Origin: an uncultured Clostridia bacterium
GTDB taxonomy: Bacteria > Bacillota > Clostridia > Oscillospirales > Acutalibacteraceae
Length of the DNA: 9,546 nucleotides
Assembly (NCBI GenBank): GCA_904420155.1
Contig: CAJFUH010000004.1
Span: 1-9,546, forward strand
Reading direction: 5' to 3'
The number at the start of each line of letters is the position of its first letter. Within the stretch, counting starts at the first letter, position 1. This document shows positions 1-7,050 of the stretch, piece after piece. The position numbers were made by a program, and so were the translations under genes. The notes under the pieces were generated by a model. The model saw nothing but the letters and a program-made list of their open reading frames with translations, was not told the origin of the DNA and did not search any database.

Positions 1-53
1 CCAATTTCCGTTCCCGCAGGAAAAACAGCTACCCGCCTGTTCTTAAATTCCAC
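1..53 (-). CDS. Start of a probable ATP-grasp domain protein, cut by the window edge
   Basis: A minus-strand frame opens with GTG at 53-51 and reads MEFKNRRVAVFPAGTEIG up to the edge. The segment VAVFPAGTEIG resembles the N-terminal strand-loop of ATP-grasp (carbamoyl-phosphate-synthase-like) proteins found in exopolysaccharide and amino-sugar clusters, which often begin with FPGGTEIGLE-type sequences. A purine-rich stretch with GGAGG at 65-69 lies 11 bases before the GTG, slightly long but usable. The GTG lies inside the last codons of the flippase, so the two genes overlap by 11 bases and are probably translationally coupled. Only about 17 residues are visible, so the family call comes from motif memory and could be wrong. 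The reading frame itself, its ribosome-binding site and the overlap are directly visible. Confidence 0.6.
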   Translation of the reverse strand, partial: MEFKNRRVAVFPAGTEI

Positions 54-1533
54 GGCTTCTTTTCCCTCCCCTCTTTTGTTTTCCTTTATTCCAATATTCC
101 CTGATTAAGTCTAACAGATATCGGAAACATTCCAAACGAAACGCCTTGGCCGCCAGGATATAAAAAGCGGCTCCTACCGCTATCTGTACCAATAATATGA
201 TCCATACAGGCATAGGAATTTGCCCCACTCCCCATACAAGCGCTCCCATCGTTAATGATAGCAAAAAGGAAGGGAGGATATCTCCCCACTGTTCCCGAAA
301 ACTATATCCCAACAATCTCTTGTTGGGCCAGGCATTGATGAACGTGCCGATGAGCGATGTGGCCACCCGTCCAATCATCATGGCATAAATGCCAAACGGG
401 ATGCTGATCATAAGTGCCGCCACCGTGATCCCTTTTTTGACCAATTCCAGTTTTAAAAAAATATCGCTGCGCCCAATGGCGTTAATGGCCTGTAGGTTGG
501 CGGTATGTATGGGATAAAAAGCCAAAGACAAACAGGAAAATTGTAAAAAAGGCACGCAGGGCAACCATTTCTCCGTCAATAAGAGCAGCGTTAGCGGTTT
601 TGCCACCGCCGCCAAGCCTATCATCAGGGGGAACAGCAAAAAGGAACTGGTTACAATAGAACGGCGCATCATCTGTTTTAGCTGGTCCCGCTTTTCCTGG
701 CAGGCGGACAACGCCGGAAAGATGACCCCTTGGATGGAACCGTTGACATTGGTCACCACCAACGAAGGAATATTCAGCCCCCGGTTATAATATCCCAGCA
801 TTTCCTTGCTGTAGAGCTTCCCGATCACCAAAGAATAGATATTGGTAAAAATGGTATCGATCAAACCGGATACCAGCAATTTGGAGCCGTAAGAGAACAT
901 ACCCCGCAGCCTCTTTGGAGAAAACAGTAGGCGGGGCCTCCACTTGACAGCAAACCATAGGATCAACGTGCTGACCGCGCTATTGGCCAATTGGGAAAAC
1001 ACCAGACTCCATACGCCGAAACCTTTCCAGGCCAATAGGATCCCTACGATCCCCTGGGCCAGCACCCCGCCTAAACTTACATAAAAGCCCTTTTGGAAAG
1101 CCATTTCCCGGGATAGCAATGCCGTCTGTACCGCATTGAAGGCCCCAAAAAACAAAACCGCCGCCTGTACCCGCAGTACTGGCGTCAATATGGGTTCCTC
1201 ATAAAATCTCGAGACCATAGGCGCACAGAAAAAGAGAACCCCATAGGCTATGATTGCAATCCCTAGGTTCAGATAAAACACGGAAGAACAATCCACATCG
1301 TCAATATTTTTTTGTTGGATCAAAGAGGAGCCAAATCCGCTTTGTACAAAAAGGGAAGCAATCGTAATAAAGACGGTAATCAATCCAGTAATCCCATAAT
1401 CTTCCGGCAGCAATAGGCGTGCCAAAAGAATTTGAAGTACAAATTGTACGGCTTGTGTTCCGCCCCTCTCTAAGAATTTCCAGAGAAGCCCTGTGATAAC
1501 TGTTTCCCTTATTTTTCCATTGGGGTATTCCAT
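43..1533 (-). CDS. Polysaccharide/lipopolysaccharide flippase (Wzx/TuaB-type, MOP superfamily)
   Basis: The 496-residue protein is almost entirely made of hydrophobic helices, about 12-14 membrane segments. This matches the usual 470-500 residue size of Wzx/RfbX-type flippases, which move lipid-linked oligosaccharides across the cytoplasmic membrane. The N-terminus has the family pattern: a short basic lead, a helix containing WKFLERGGTQAVQFVLQ, then ARLLLPEDYGITGL, corresponding to the common 'LARLLGPEDYG' signature, and SLFVQSGFGSSLIQ. A later YYNRGLNIPSLV segment is also typical of the TuaB/WzxC branch. The C-terminus is a basic tail. The start is placed at the ATG at 1533 because AAAGGG lies 8 bases upstream. 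A TTG eight codons earlier (1557) has no ribosome-binding site. The gene has its own promoter and overlaps the next gene, so it is the visible first gene of a glycan operon that continues to the left. The substrate cannot be told from sequence. Confidence 0.88.
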   Translation of the reverse strand: MEYPNGKIRETVITGLLWKFLERGGTQAVQFVLQILLARLLLPEDYGITGLITVFITIASLFVQSGFGSSLIQQKNIDDVDCSSVFYLNLGIAIIAYGVLFFCAPMVSRFYEEPILTPVLRVQAAVLFFGAFNAVQTALLSREMAFQKGFYVSLGGVLAQGIVGILLAWKGFGVWSLVFSQLANSAVSTLILWFAVKWRPRLLFSPKRLRGMFSYGSKLLVSGLIDTIFTNIYSLVIGKLYSKEMLGYYNRGLNIPSLVVTNVNGSIQGVIFPALSACQEKRDQLKQMMRRSIVTSSFLLFPLMIGLAAVAKPLTLLLLTEKWLPCVPFLQFSCLSLAFYPIHTANLQAINAIGRSDIFLKLELVKKGITVAALMISIPFGIYAMMIGRVATSLIGTFINAWPNKRLLGYSFREQWGDILPSFLLSLTMGALVWGVGQIPMPVWIILLVQIAVGAAFYILAAKAFRLECFRYLLDLIREYWNKGKQKRGGKRSRGI

Positions 1534-1541
1534 GCATTTCG

Positions 1542-1547
1542 CCCTTT
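1542..1547 (-). promoter_or_regulatory. Ribosome-binding site that sets the flippase start
   Basis: AAAGGG on the minus strand lies 8 bases before the ATG at 1533. The alternative upstream TTG at 1557 is preceded only by an A/T-rich stretch, so the ATG is preferred. Confidence 0.65.
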
Positions 1548-1570
1548 GCCGGTTCAAGTTGATTTTTTTA

Positions 1571-1586
1571 AGAAAAAATTTTTTCT
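1571..1586. repeat. 16-bp perfect A/T palindrome in the flippase leader
   Basis: AGAAAAAATTTTTTCT is a perfect palindrome, flanked on one side by another T7/A2 tract. It sits between the predicted transcription start (about 1615) and the flippase ribosome-binding site. It could be an operator, a bent-DNA element or a weak RNA hairpin. A chance A-tract is also possible in such A/T-rich leader DNA. Confidence 0.4.
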
Positions 1587-1622
1587 GATAGTTCCCGTTT
1601 CCCGATCTTTTTCTTAATTTTT

Positions 1623-1651
1623 AGTATAGCATTTCATCCAAAACAATTCAA
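1623..1651 (-). promoter_or_regulatory. Sigma-A-type promoter of the flippase operon
   Basis: On the minus strand, TTGAAT (1646-1651, 4 of 6 matches to TTGACA) is followed by a 17-base spacer and TATACT (1623-1628, 5 of 6 matches to TATAAT). Transcription would begin near 1615, giving a leader of about 80 bases before the ATG at 1533. The promoter lies just downstream of the terminator that closes the ABC operon, so the flippase operon is an independent transcription unit. Confidence 0.7.
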
Positions 1652-1726
1652 CGCATTGTTTTCCACACCAATCGGCTGCAATGAAAAAGAAAACCTATGC
1701 TTTGCAATCAGATTGAATCAAACAAC

Positions 1727-1767
1727 GGAAAAGGCCGGCGCAGCTTTCCACCACACCGGCCCTTTCC
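1727..1767 (-). terminator. Hairpin terminator of the marR-ABC operon
   Basis: A 12-bp stem is formed by 1727-1738 and 1756-1767 around a 17-base loop. In minus-strand RNA every position pairs, with one G-U wobble. In plus-strand RNA the same position is an A-C mismatch, so the hairpin is better suited to minus-strand transcripts. It lies 36 bases beyond the stop of the second ABC gene. The U-tract is weak (CCTTTTCC lies within the arm, then GTTGTTTG), so termination may be incomplete. Confidence 0.55.
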
Positions 1768-1803
1768 ATGATCTTAAAAAATCTGTTTTATGATATAAAG
1801 ATA

Positions 1804-3696
1804 CTATGCGCCAATCGCATTTCCCGTATACAGCTGGTAATAACGCCCCTTTTCCTCAATCAATTGATCGTGGGTCCCACGCTCAATAATACGCCCCTGT
1901 TCTAACACCATGATACAGTCGGAGTTTTTCACAGTGGACAGGCGGTGTGCAATCACAAATGTGGTACGTCCTTTCATGAGCCGGTCCATCCCTTCCTGGA
2001 CCAACGCCTCCGTCCGGGTATCAATGGATGAAGTCGCTTCATCCAAAATCAAAACCGGCGGATCGGCTACAGCCGCCCGGGCAATCGCAAGAAGCTGGCG
2101 CTGGCCCTGGCTGAGGTTTGCGCCGTCTCCGGTCAGTACCGTTTGATAGCCGTCGGGAAGCCTACGGATAAAACCGTCGGCATTGGCAAGCCTGGCGGCG
2201 GCGATACATTCGTCGTCGGTGGCGTTCAAACGGCCATAACGGATGTTATCCATTACCGTACCGGTAAACAGATGGGTATCCTGTAAAACCATGCCAAGGG
2301 AACGTCGCAAATCCGGCTTTTTGATCTTGTTGATATTGATGCCGTCATAACGAATTTTGCCGTCCGCTATATCATAGAACCGGTTGATTAGATTGGTAAT
2401 GGTAGTTTTTCCGGCTCCGGTACTGCCCACAAAAGCGATTTTTTGTCCCGGTGTGGCATAGAGTTTAATATTGTGCAGGACGATCTTATTTTCATCATAT
2501 CCAAAGTCCACGTCATTGAATGTGACATCCCCTTGCAGCTTGGTATAAGTGACTGTCCCCTCCTCTTTGTGGGGATGTTTCCACGCCCATATACCTGTTC
2601 TCTTGCTGGTTTCTGTTAAGCTTCCATCCGGATGTTCCTCCGCATTGACCAGCTCTACGTAGCCATTATCTGCTTCCGGCTGTTCATCCATCAAATCGAA
2701 AATCCGTTGTGCGCCCGCCATGGCCATGACAATACTATTCATCTGCTGGCTAATTTGGCTTACCGGCTGGGTAGAGTTTTTGTTCAGGGTGAGGAAGGAA
2801 ACCAAAGTTCCAAGCGTTAACCCTGCATATCCATTCAGTGCGAAAACCGCGCCGATAACGGCGCAAAGCACATAACTGATATTGCCCAAGTTAGCGTTGA
2901 CCGGCATGGTAATATTGGAAAACATATTGGCTTTATCCGCGCTTTCACGCAGTTCCTGATTCAGTCTGCGGAATTGTTCCAAACTTTTCTGCTCATGGCA
3001 GAACACCTTAACTACCTTTTGCCCGTCCATCATTTCCTCGATATAGCCGTTGACCGTACCCAGGTCTTTTTGCTGTTTGGCAAAATATAGGGCCGATTTT
3101 CCGGCAATTTTTGAAGTAACCAACAACATAATCCCGATCATGGCGAGGGTAATCAGGGTAAGGGGGACGTCTAGTACCACCATGCTGATGAAGGACGTCA
3201 AAATTGTCACCAGGGAATTGATGACCTGGGGAATGCTCTGGCTGATCAGTTGGCGCAAGGTGTCCACATCATTGGTATAAACCGACATAATGTCCCCATG
3301 CGCATGGGTATCGAAATACTTGATAGGCAGGGATTCCATATGCTGGAATAGCTCGACCCGGAGGTTTTTCATCGTTCCCTGGCTGACATTGACCATGATC
3401 CGGTTATAGGCGTAGGCGCATACGATACCGATCGCGTATGTCCCGGCTACCGAAAGCAAAGCGCCCGCCAGGGAAGAAAAATCCGGCACTTGGGCCTGCG
3501 TCAACGGGACAATATAATCATCAATCAAACTCTGCATAAAAAGCGTACCCCGCAATGTGGCCAGCGCGGAACCCAAAATACAAACTACAACCATAAAGAA
3601 AGAAAATTTATAGTTTTTCAGCATATATCCCAGCACCCGTCCCATTGTCCGGATCAGCTGCCTGATATCTGTTTTCGATTTTTTTACCGCCATCAC
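1804..3696 (-). CDS. ABC exporter half-transporter 2 (consensus-Walker-B subunit of heterodimer, LmrD/BmrD-like)
   Basis: This is a fused membrane-ATPase half-transporter of 630 residues. A type I exporter membrane domain of six helices spans about residues 30-325, and the nucleotide-binding domain about 388-628. Visible motifs are Walker A GSTGAGKT (424-431), Q-loop Gln472, signature LSQGQ (528-532), Walker B VLILDE with the catalytic Glu553, and switch His584 in AHRLST. The signature is degenerate (Q for the first G), while the rest of its own ATP site is intact. This is the mirror image of the defects in the upstream partner, so the two form one heterodimeric exporter, probably for drugs or other amphipathic compounds. 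A charged linker of about 45 residues (345-388) separates membrane and ATPase domains. The GTG start at 3696 overlaps the partner's stop by four bases and has AGGA 9 bases upstream. An ATG one codon later (3693) is nearly as good. Confidence 0.92.
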   Translation of the reverse strand: MMAVKKSKTDIRQLIRTMGRVLGYMLKNYKFSFFMVVVCILGSALATLRGTLFMQSLIDDYIVPLTQAQVPDFSSLAGALLSVAGTYAIGIVCAYAYNRIMVNVSQGTMKNLRVELFQHMESLPIKYFDTHAHGDIMSVYTNDVDTLRQLISQSIPQVINSLVTILTSFISMVVLDVPLTLITLAMIGIMLLVTSKIAGKSALYFAKQQKDLGTVNGYIEEMMDGQKVVKVFCHEQKSLEQFRRLNQELRESADKANMFSNITMPVNANLGNISYVLCAVIGAVFALNGYAGLTLGTLVSFLTLNKNSTQPVSQISQQMNSIVMAMAGAQRIFDLMDEQPEADNGYVELVNAEEHPDGSLTETSKRTGIWAWKHPHKEEGTVTYTKLQGDVTFNDVDFGYDENKIVLHNIKLYATPGQKIAFVGSTGAGKTTITNLINRFYDIADGKIRYDGININKIKKPDLRRSLGMVLQDTHLFTGTVMDNIRYGRLNATDDECIAAARLANADGFIRRLPDGYQTVLTGDGANLSQGQRQLLAIARAAVADPPVLILDEATSSIDTRTEALVQEGMDRLMKGRTTFVIAHRLSTVKNSDCIMVLEQGRIIERGTHDQLIEEKGRYYQLYTGNAIGA

Positions 3697-5459
3697 TGCG
3701 CACCATCCTTTCCTTTTTCCAAGGGCTGGTCGAAATCGCCGCCGCCTTTGGTCTGTGCCTCATAAATTTCTCTATAAATGCGGTTTTCTTTCAATAGATT
3801 TTCATGGGTATCAAATCCATTGACAGCCCCGTTGTCCAGAACCAGGATTCGATCCGCATCCTGCACGCTGGAAACTCTCTGGGCAATGATCAGTTTTGTT
3901 GTCCCCGGGATTGTATGGGCAAAAGCATCCCGGATTTTCGCATCTGTAGCCGTATCCACTGCGCTGGTGGAATCGTCCAGAATCAAAATCTTTGGTTTTT
4001 TCAGAAGCGCCCTGGCAATACACAGGCGCTGCTTTTGGCCGCCGGAAACATTGCTGCCTCCCTGTTCAATCCAGGTATGGTATTGATCGGGGAACCGTTC
4101 GATAAACTCATCCGCACAAGCCTGTCGGCAGGCTTCTTTGCACTCCTCCTCCGTAGCGTCTTCTTTGCCCCAGCGGAGGTTATCCAAAATAGTACCTGAA
4201 AATAGAACATTTTTCTGTAGAACAACGGCCACCTGATTGCGAAGCGCTTCCATATCATACATGCGGACGTCTTTTCCTCCGACACAGACGCTGCCTTCAT
4301 CTACATCATACAGACGGCTGATAAGGTTGACCAAACTAGATTTTCCACATCCGGTCCCGCCGATAATGCCAATGGTTTCACCCGATTGGATATGAAGGTC
4401 GATATCATGGAGGGTCTCTTCCCCGCTTCCGTGTTTATAGGAAAAGTGTACATGGTTGAAATCAATCCGGCCGTCCGGGACCACGATTTCCGGGTGCTGT
4501 GGGTTGGACAGGTCGGCTTTTTCCTCCAAAACCTCCGCAATCCGTTTTCCGCTGGCGGCGCTCATCGTAATCATGACAAATACCATGGAGAGCATCATCA
4601 GGGACATCAGTACGCTCATCACATAACTAAACATAGAGGTCAATTCGCCAGTAGTCAGATCACCAGCCACAATAAACTGGGCGCCAAACCAAGAAAGGGC
4701 AATGATGCACCCATACACCACCAGCATCATAATCGGGTTATTAAACGCCAACGTACCTTCCGCCTTTACAAACAAGTTGTAAAGCTTTTCCGCCGCTTTC
4801 CGGAATTTACTGTTTTCATAGTCTTCCCTTACAAACGCCTTTACCACACGGATAGCCGATACATTTTCCTGTACGCTGGCGTTCAGGTCATCGTATTTAC
4901 GGAATACCTGGTTGAAGATTTTGGTTGTCCGGATCATGATAAATAACAGAGCCGCCGCCAGAATAACAATAGCAATGAGAAAGATAGAACTCAACTTTAC
5001 GCTGATAAAAAAGCACATGATCATACTGCAAATCAGCATCAAGGGCGCCCTGACGGCAATCCGCAAAATCATCTGATAGGCATTTTGAATGTTTGTAACA
5101 TCAGTGGTCATACGGGTGACCAATCCAGCCGTACTGTACTTATCAATATTAGAGAAGGAAAATGTCTGGATATTTTCATAGATTCCTTCCCGCAGATTGC
5201 AGGCAAATCCGGATGAAGCTCTCGCGGCATACTTACCTGCCAAAACGCCGAACGCAAGGCTCAAAAACGCCATAGCAAGCATAATGCCCCCATATAAGTA
5301 CACTTGGTTGATATTTCCGGCTTCAATGCCTTTATCAATAATGGAAGCTGTTACAAACGGGATCAATACCTCCATCAAAACTTCCAGACCGGTAAAAAGC
5401 GGCGCCAATAAGGACGCCTTTTTATATTCCCGGATTTGTTTCAACAATGTTCGAATCAC
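3693..5459 (-). CDS. ABC exporter half-transporter 1 (degenerate-ATP-site subunit, LmrC/BmrC-like)
   Basis: This is a 588-residue half-transporter. The type I exporter membrane domain spans about residues 15-310 and includes a typical coupling region (LVTRMTTDVTNIQNAYQ, 113-129). The ATPase domain spans about 331-570. Motifs are Walker A GGTGCGKS (367-374), Q-loop Gln415, an intact signature VSGGQ (471-475), and Walker B ILILDD, in which Asp496 replaces the catalytic Glu. Gln527 replaces the switch His (AQRVSS). Its own Walker site should therefore hydrolyse ATP poorly, while its intact signature completes the active site of the partner encoded directly downstream. The GTG start at 5459 is supported by AGGAGG exactly 8 bases upstream (5468-5473) and overlaps the MarR stop by four bases. 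The export substrate is unknown. A neighbouring MarR repressor favours drug or toxic-metabolite efflux. Confidence 0.92.
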   Translation of the reverse strand: MIRTLLKQIREYKKASLLAPLFTGLEVLMEVLIPFVTASIIDKGIEAGNINQVYLYGGIMLAMAFLSLAFGVLAGKYAARASSGFACNLREGIYENIQTFSFSNIDKYSTAGLVTRMTTDVTNIQNAYQMILRIAVRAPLMLICSMIMCFFISVKLSSIFLIAIVILAAALLFIMIRTTKIFNQVFRKYDDLNASVQENVSAIRVVKAFVREDYENSKFRKAAEKLYNLFVKAEGTLAFNNPIMMLVVYGCIIALSWFGAQFIVAGDLTTGELTSMFSYVMSVLMSLMMLSMVFVMITMSAASGKRIAEVLEEKADLSNPQHPEIVVPDGRIDFNHVHFSYKHGSGEETLHDIDLHIQSGETIGIIGGTGCGKSSLVNLISRLYDVDEGSVCVGGKDVRMYDMEALRNQVAVVLQKNVLFSGTILDNLRWGKEDATEEECKEACRQACADEFIERFPDQYHTWIEQGGSNVSGGQKQRLCIARALLKKPKILILDDSTSAVDTATDAKIRDAFAHTIPGTTKLIIAQRVSSVQDADRILVLDNGAVNGFDTHENLLKENRIYREIYEAQTKGGGDFDQPLEKGKDGAQ

Positions 5460-5902
5460 GTTTCATTCCTCCTTATGGGTTCTCTCTTCATATTGCGAAT
5501 CATCGTGTTAAGACCAGATTCCAATATCTCTAAATGCTGTTTAGGGATCTCTCTGCATAGATACGCTTGCTGTTCCATCAAACTGGCGTCAATATACTGT
5601 TCAATCTTGTAGGCTTTTGACATCAAAATAATCTGCTTTTTTCTGTCGTCCTTTGGATTTACCACCATTTTTACATACCCTTTTTGTCTCAGGCTCTTCA
5701 AAGTGGCGGATATTGCCGCCTTAGAAATCCCAAATTTCTCATGCAATTCCGTTGCATAGACCGTACATCCCTTTCGGGATAAAAGGTAATCAAGTACCAG
5801 GCTTTGGGAAGGGGAAATATCCAAATTCTTCATTTGCTCTCTCCGATACTGCTCTAAAAACAGGTTTAACTGTTTGAGAAGCAGGACTATATTATCTTCC
5901 AT
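5456..5902 (-). CDS. MarR-family transcriptional regulator of the ABC exporter operon
   Basis: The 148-residue protein matches the usual size and layout of MarR dimeric winged-helix regulators. An N-terminal dimerisation helix (1-27) is followed by ISPSQSLVLDYLLSRKG (29-45), a helix-turn-helix around residues 49-72 (ATELHEKFGISKAAISATLKSL), a wing carrying the family DDRKK pattern (85-89), and a C-terminal dimerisation helix (about 98-138). The start is set at the ATG at 5902, which has AGGAG 9 bases upstream. An ATG eight codons earlier (5926) would place that site inside the coding sequence. It is the first gene of the operon, and its stop overlaps the first ABC gene by four bases. By family precedent it should repress its own promoter and be released by a ligand, often a substrate of the pump. 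An imperfect inverted repeat next to the -10 is the likely site. Confidence 0.9.
   Translation of the reverse strand: MEDNIVLLLKQLNLFLEQYRREQMKNLDISPSQSLVLDYLLSRKGCTVYATELHEKFGISKAAISATLKSLRQKGYVKMVVNPKDDRKKQIILMSKAYKIEQYIDASLMEQQAYLCREIPKQHLEILESGLNTMIRNMKREPIRRNET
5468..5473 (-). promoter_or_regulatory. Ribosome-binding site confirming the GTG start of ABC subunit 1
   Basis: A perfect AGGAGG on the minus strand lies 8 bases before the GTG at 5459, inside the last codons of marR. It decides for the GTG start and implies coupled translation across the four-base GTGA overlap. Confidence 0.8.
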
Positions 5903-5911
5903 CCAGCGCCT

Positions 5912-5916
5912 CTCCT
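5912..5916 (-). promoter_or_regulatory. Ribosome-binding site that sets the MarR start
   Basis: AGGAG (within AAAGGAGAGG) lies 9 bases before the ATG at 5902 and downstream of the alternative ATG at 5926. This makes the shorter 148-residue protein the better call. Confidence 0.7.
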
Positions 5917-5949
5917 TTCTGTCCATTTCGGCAACAAATTGTTTTTTCT

Positions 5950-5968
5950 TTAACTGTTTATCCGTTAA
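5950..5968. promoter_or_regulatory. Candidate MarR operator (TTAAC-N9-GTTAA)
   Basis: A 19-bp interrupted inverted repeat, TTAAC...GTTAA, lies just downstream of the -10 of the marR promoter, spanning the expected transcription start. MarR dimers typically bind palindromes of about 16-20 bp at this position to block initiation. The inner bases match only partly, so the assignment rests mainly on location. Confidence 0.5.
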
Positions 5969-5970
5969 CT

Positions 5971-5998
5971 ATTATAGTGTTTTTTCCTTGAAAGTGAA
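5971..5998 (-). promoter_or_regulatory. Promoter of the marR-ABC operon
   Basis: On the minus strand, TTCACT (5993-5998, 4 of 6) is followed by a 16-base spacer and a perfect TATAAT (5971-5976). Transcription would begin around 5964, inside the candidate operator. The -35 box touches the -35 box of the divergent lysR promoter. Confidence 0.7.
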
Positions 5999-6016
5999 TT
6001 TAGAATATGCTATTAT
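5988..6016 (+). promoter_or_regulatory. Promoter of the lysR gene
   Basis: TTGAAA (5988-5993, 5 of 6) is followed by a 17-base spacer and TATTAT (6011-6016, 5 of 6). Transcription would begin about 6023, giving a leader of about 44 bases. It is divergent from, and physically overlaps, the marR promoter. Confidence 0.7.
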
Positions 6017-6037
6017 TAATAAGAAGATCTTATTAAT
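6015..6037. promoter_or_regulatory. Inverted repeat at the lysR transcription start (candidate operator)
   Basis: Two perfect 10-bp arms (ATTAATAAGA and TCTTATTAAT) are separated by three bases (AGA). The dyad overlaps the end of the -10 element and the predicted start of the lysR transcript. A/T-rich dyads containing T-N11-A are the usual binding sites of LysR-type proteins, which often repress their own gene. An alternative reader is the neighbouring MarR protein. Confidence 0.6.
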
Positions 6038-6066
6038 CTGCTGACGAATTTCTTTTAGGTGATAGG

Positions 6067-6942
6067 ATGAATACCTTTCAATTGACTTGCTTTTTAACCG
6101 TGGCTGAAACCTTAAATTTTGCCCGCGCCGCCGACCATCTGCACGTGACACAACCCGCGGTTACCCAGCAAATCCATTCGCTGGAAAAAGAACTGAATGT
6201 AAAACTGTTCAAGCGCACCACCCGCACTGTAAAGATAACGCAAGAAGGCCTGGTCTTTCTCAATGACGCGCGGAATATAGTGGCCCTCTCCGAACGTGCG
6301 AAAAAAAAGTTTGAAAATCCTTGTGGGAGGGAAATCCAACCCCTTTCCTTGGGATGCTACAGTTATGCGCAGTTATTTTTATTGCCGCTTATATTAAAGC
6401 AGTTGGCAGTGCAGTTCCCGGATTTACATCCACGGCTTCGGGTAGTTCCCTTTCAATATTTATACCGTTTGTTAGAAGAGGACGATGTAGACGCTATCAT
6501 TGGCTTTCGGGAACCGGATTCTAAAAAGATCTCCGCCCTTTACAGGGAATTAACAAGGATCCCCATCGTCTGTATCTGTTCCCATGAAAATCCGTTGTCC
6601 CAGCGCCAAACCGTTGCTATGGACGACTTAAAAAAAGAAAAGATTGTCCTTTTGGATCCGGCAAAAGCACAATTTGACGTGGCGCGGTTGCAGGGACAGC
6701 TTATGGGTGGGCGTGCTCCATCGGAATTTTATTTCTGCGAATCGGCAGAAGCGGCTGTTATTTTAGCGCAGGCCGGCTTTGGTATTTCTATTCTCCCGGA
6801 CCTCTTTATCCCACCGACCCTTTCCCTGGCCCGTATTCCAATAGAAGGCGTGGAACCAGTATCCTTCGGCATTTACTATAAATCCTTGCAGGGGAATCCG
6901 CCATTAAAAAGCCTTATCCAAATCATGAAAAAACATCTGTAA
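6067..6942 (+). CDS. LysR-family transcriptional regulator
   Basis: The 291-residue protein has the usual LysR length and architecture. An N-terminal winged helix-turn-helix occupies about residues 3-62, with the classic pattern FLTVAETLNFARAADHLHVTQPAVTQQIHSLEKELNVKLFKRTTRTVKITQEG. A linker helix follows (about 63-88), then a periplasmic-binding-protein-like effector domain (about 91-290) including GFGISILPDLFIP near the C-terminus. AGGTGAT (6057-6063), complementary to the 16S rRNA tail, precedes the ATG at 6067. The gene is alone on the plus strand and divergent from the marR-ABC operon, so by family precedent it may regulate its own gene and the divergent operon. No metabolic gene lies next to it to suggest an effector. 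The downstream T-box operon converges on it. Confidence 0.93.
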   Translation: MNTFQLTCFLTVAETLNFARAADHLHVTQPAVTQQIHSLEKELNVKLFKRTTRTVKITQEGLVFLNDARNIVALSERAKKKFENPCGREIQPLSLGCYSYAQLFLLPLILKQLAVQFPDLHPRLRVVPFQYLYRLLEEDDVDAIIGFREPDSKKISALYRELTRIPIVCICSHENPLSQRQTVAMDDLKKEKIVLLDPAKAQFDVARLQGQLMGGRAPSEFYFCESAEAAVILAQAGFGISILPDLFIPPTLSLARIPIEGVEPVSFGIYYKSLQGNPPLKSLIQIMKKHL

Positions 6943-7050
6943 GTTTTTGCCGTTATCCTGTAATGATCCTAAACGGGAACTCGCTAAAAAGGTCCGCTGA
7001 TATCCCGCACAGGGGCTGCGCGCCACTTCATAAATGGACAAAACGCAAGA

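Noticed and set aside
1534..1557. Extended flippase N-terminus from a TTG start at 1557
   Set aside because: The TTG has no ribosome-binding site, while the ATG at 1533 has AAAGGG 8 bases upstream, located inside the would-be extension.
4386..4946. A 186-codon plus-strand open frame opposite ABC subunit 1
   Set aside because: It is antisense to the junction of membrane and ATPase domains of a clear ABC protein. The composition is shadow-like, rich in His and Arg.
6943..7050. Possible small RNA or short gene between lysR and the terminator
   Set aside because: No promoter, ribosome-binding site with open frame, or stable structure stands out. It looks like an ordinary 3' untranslated region.
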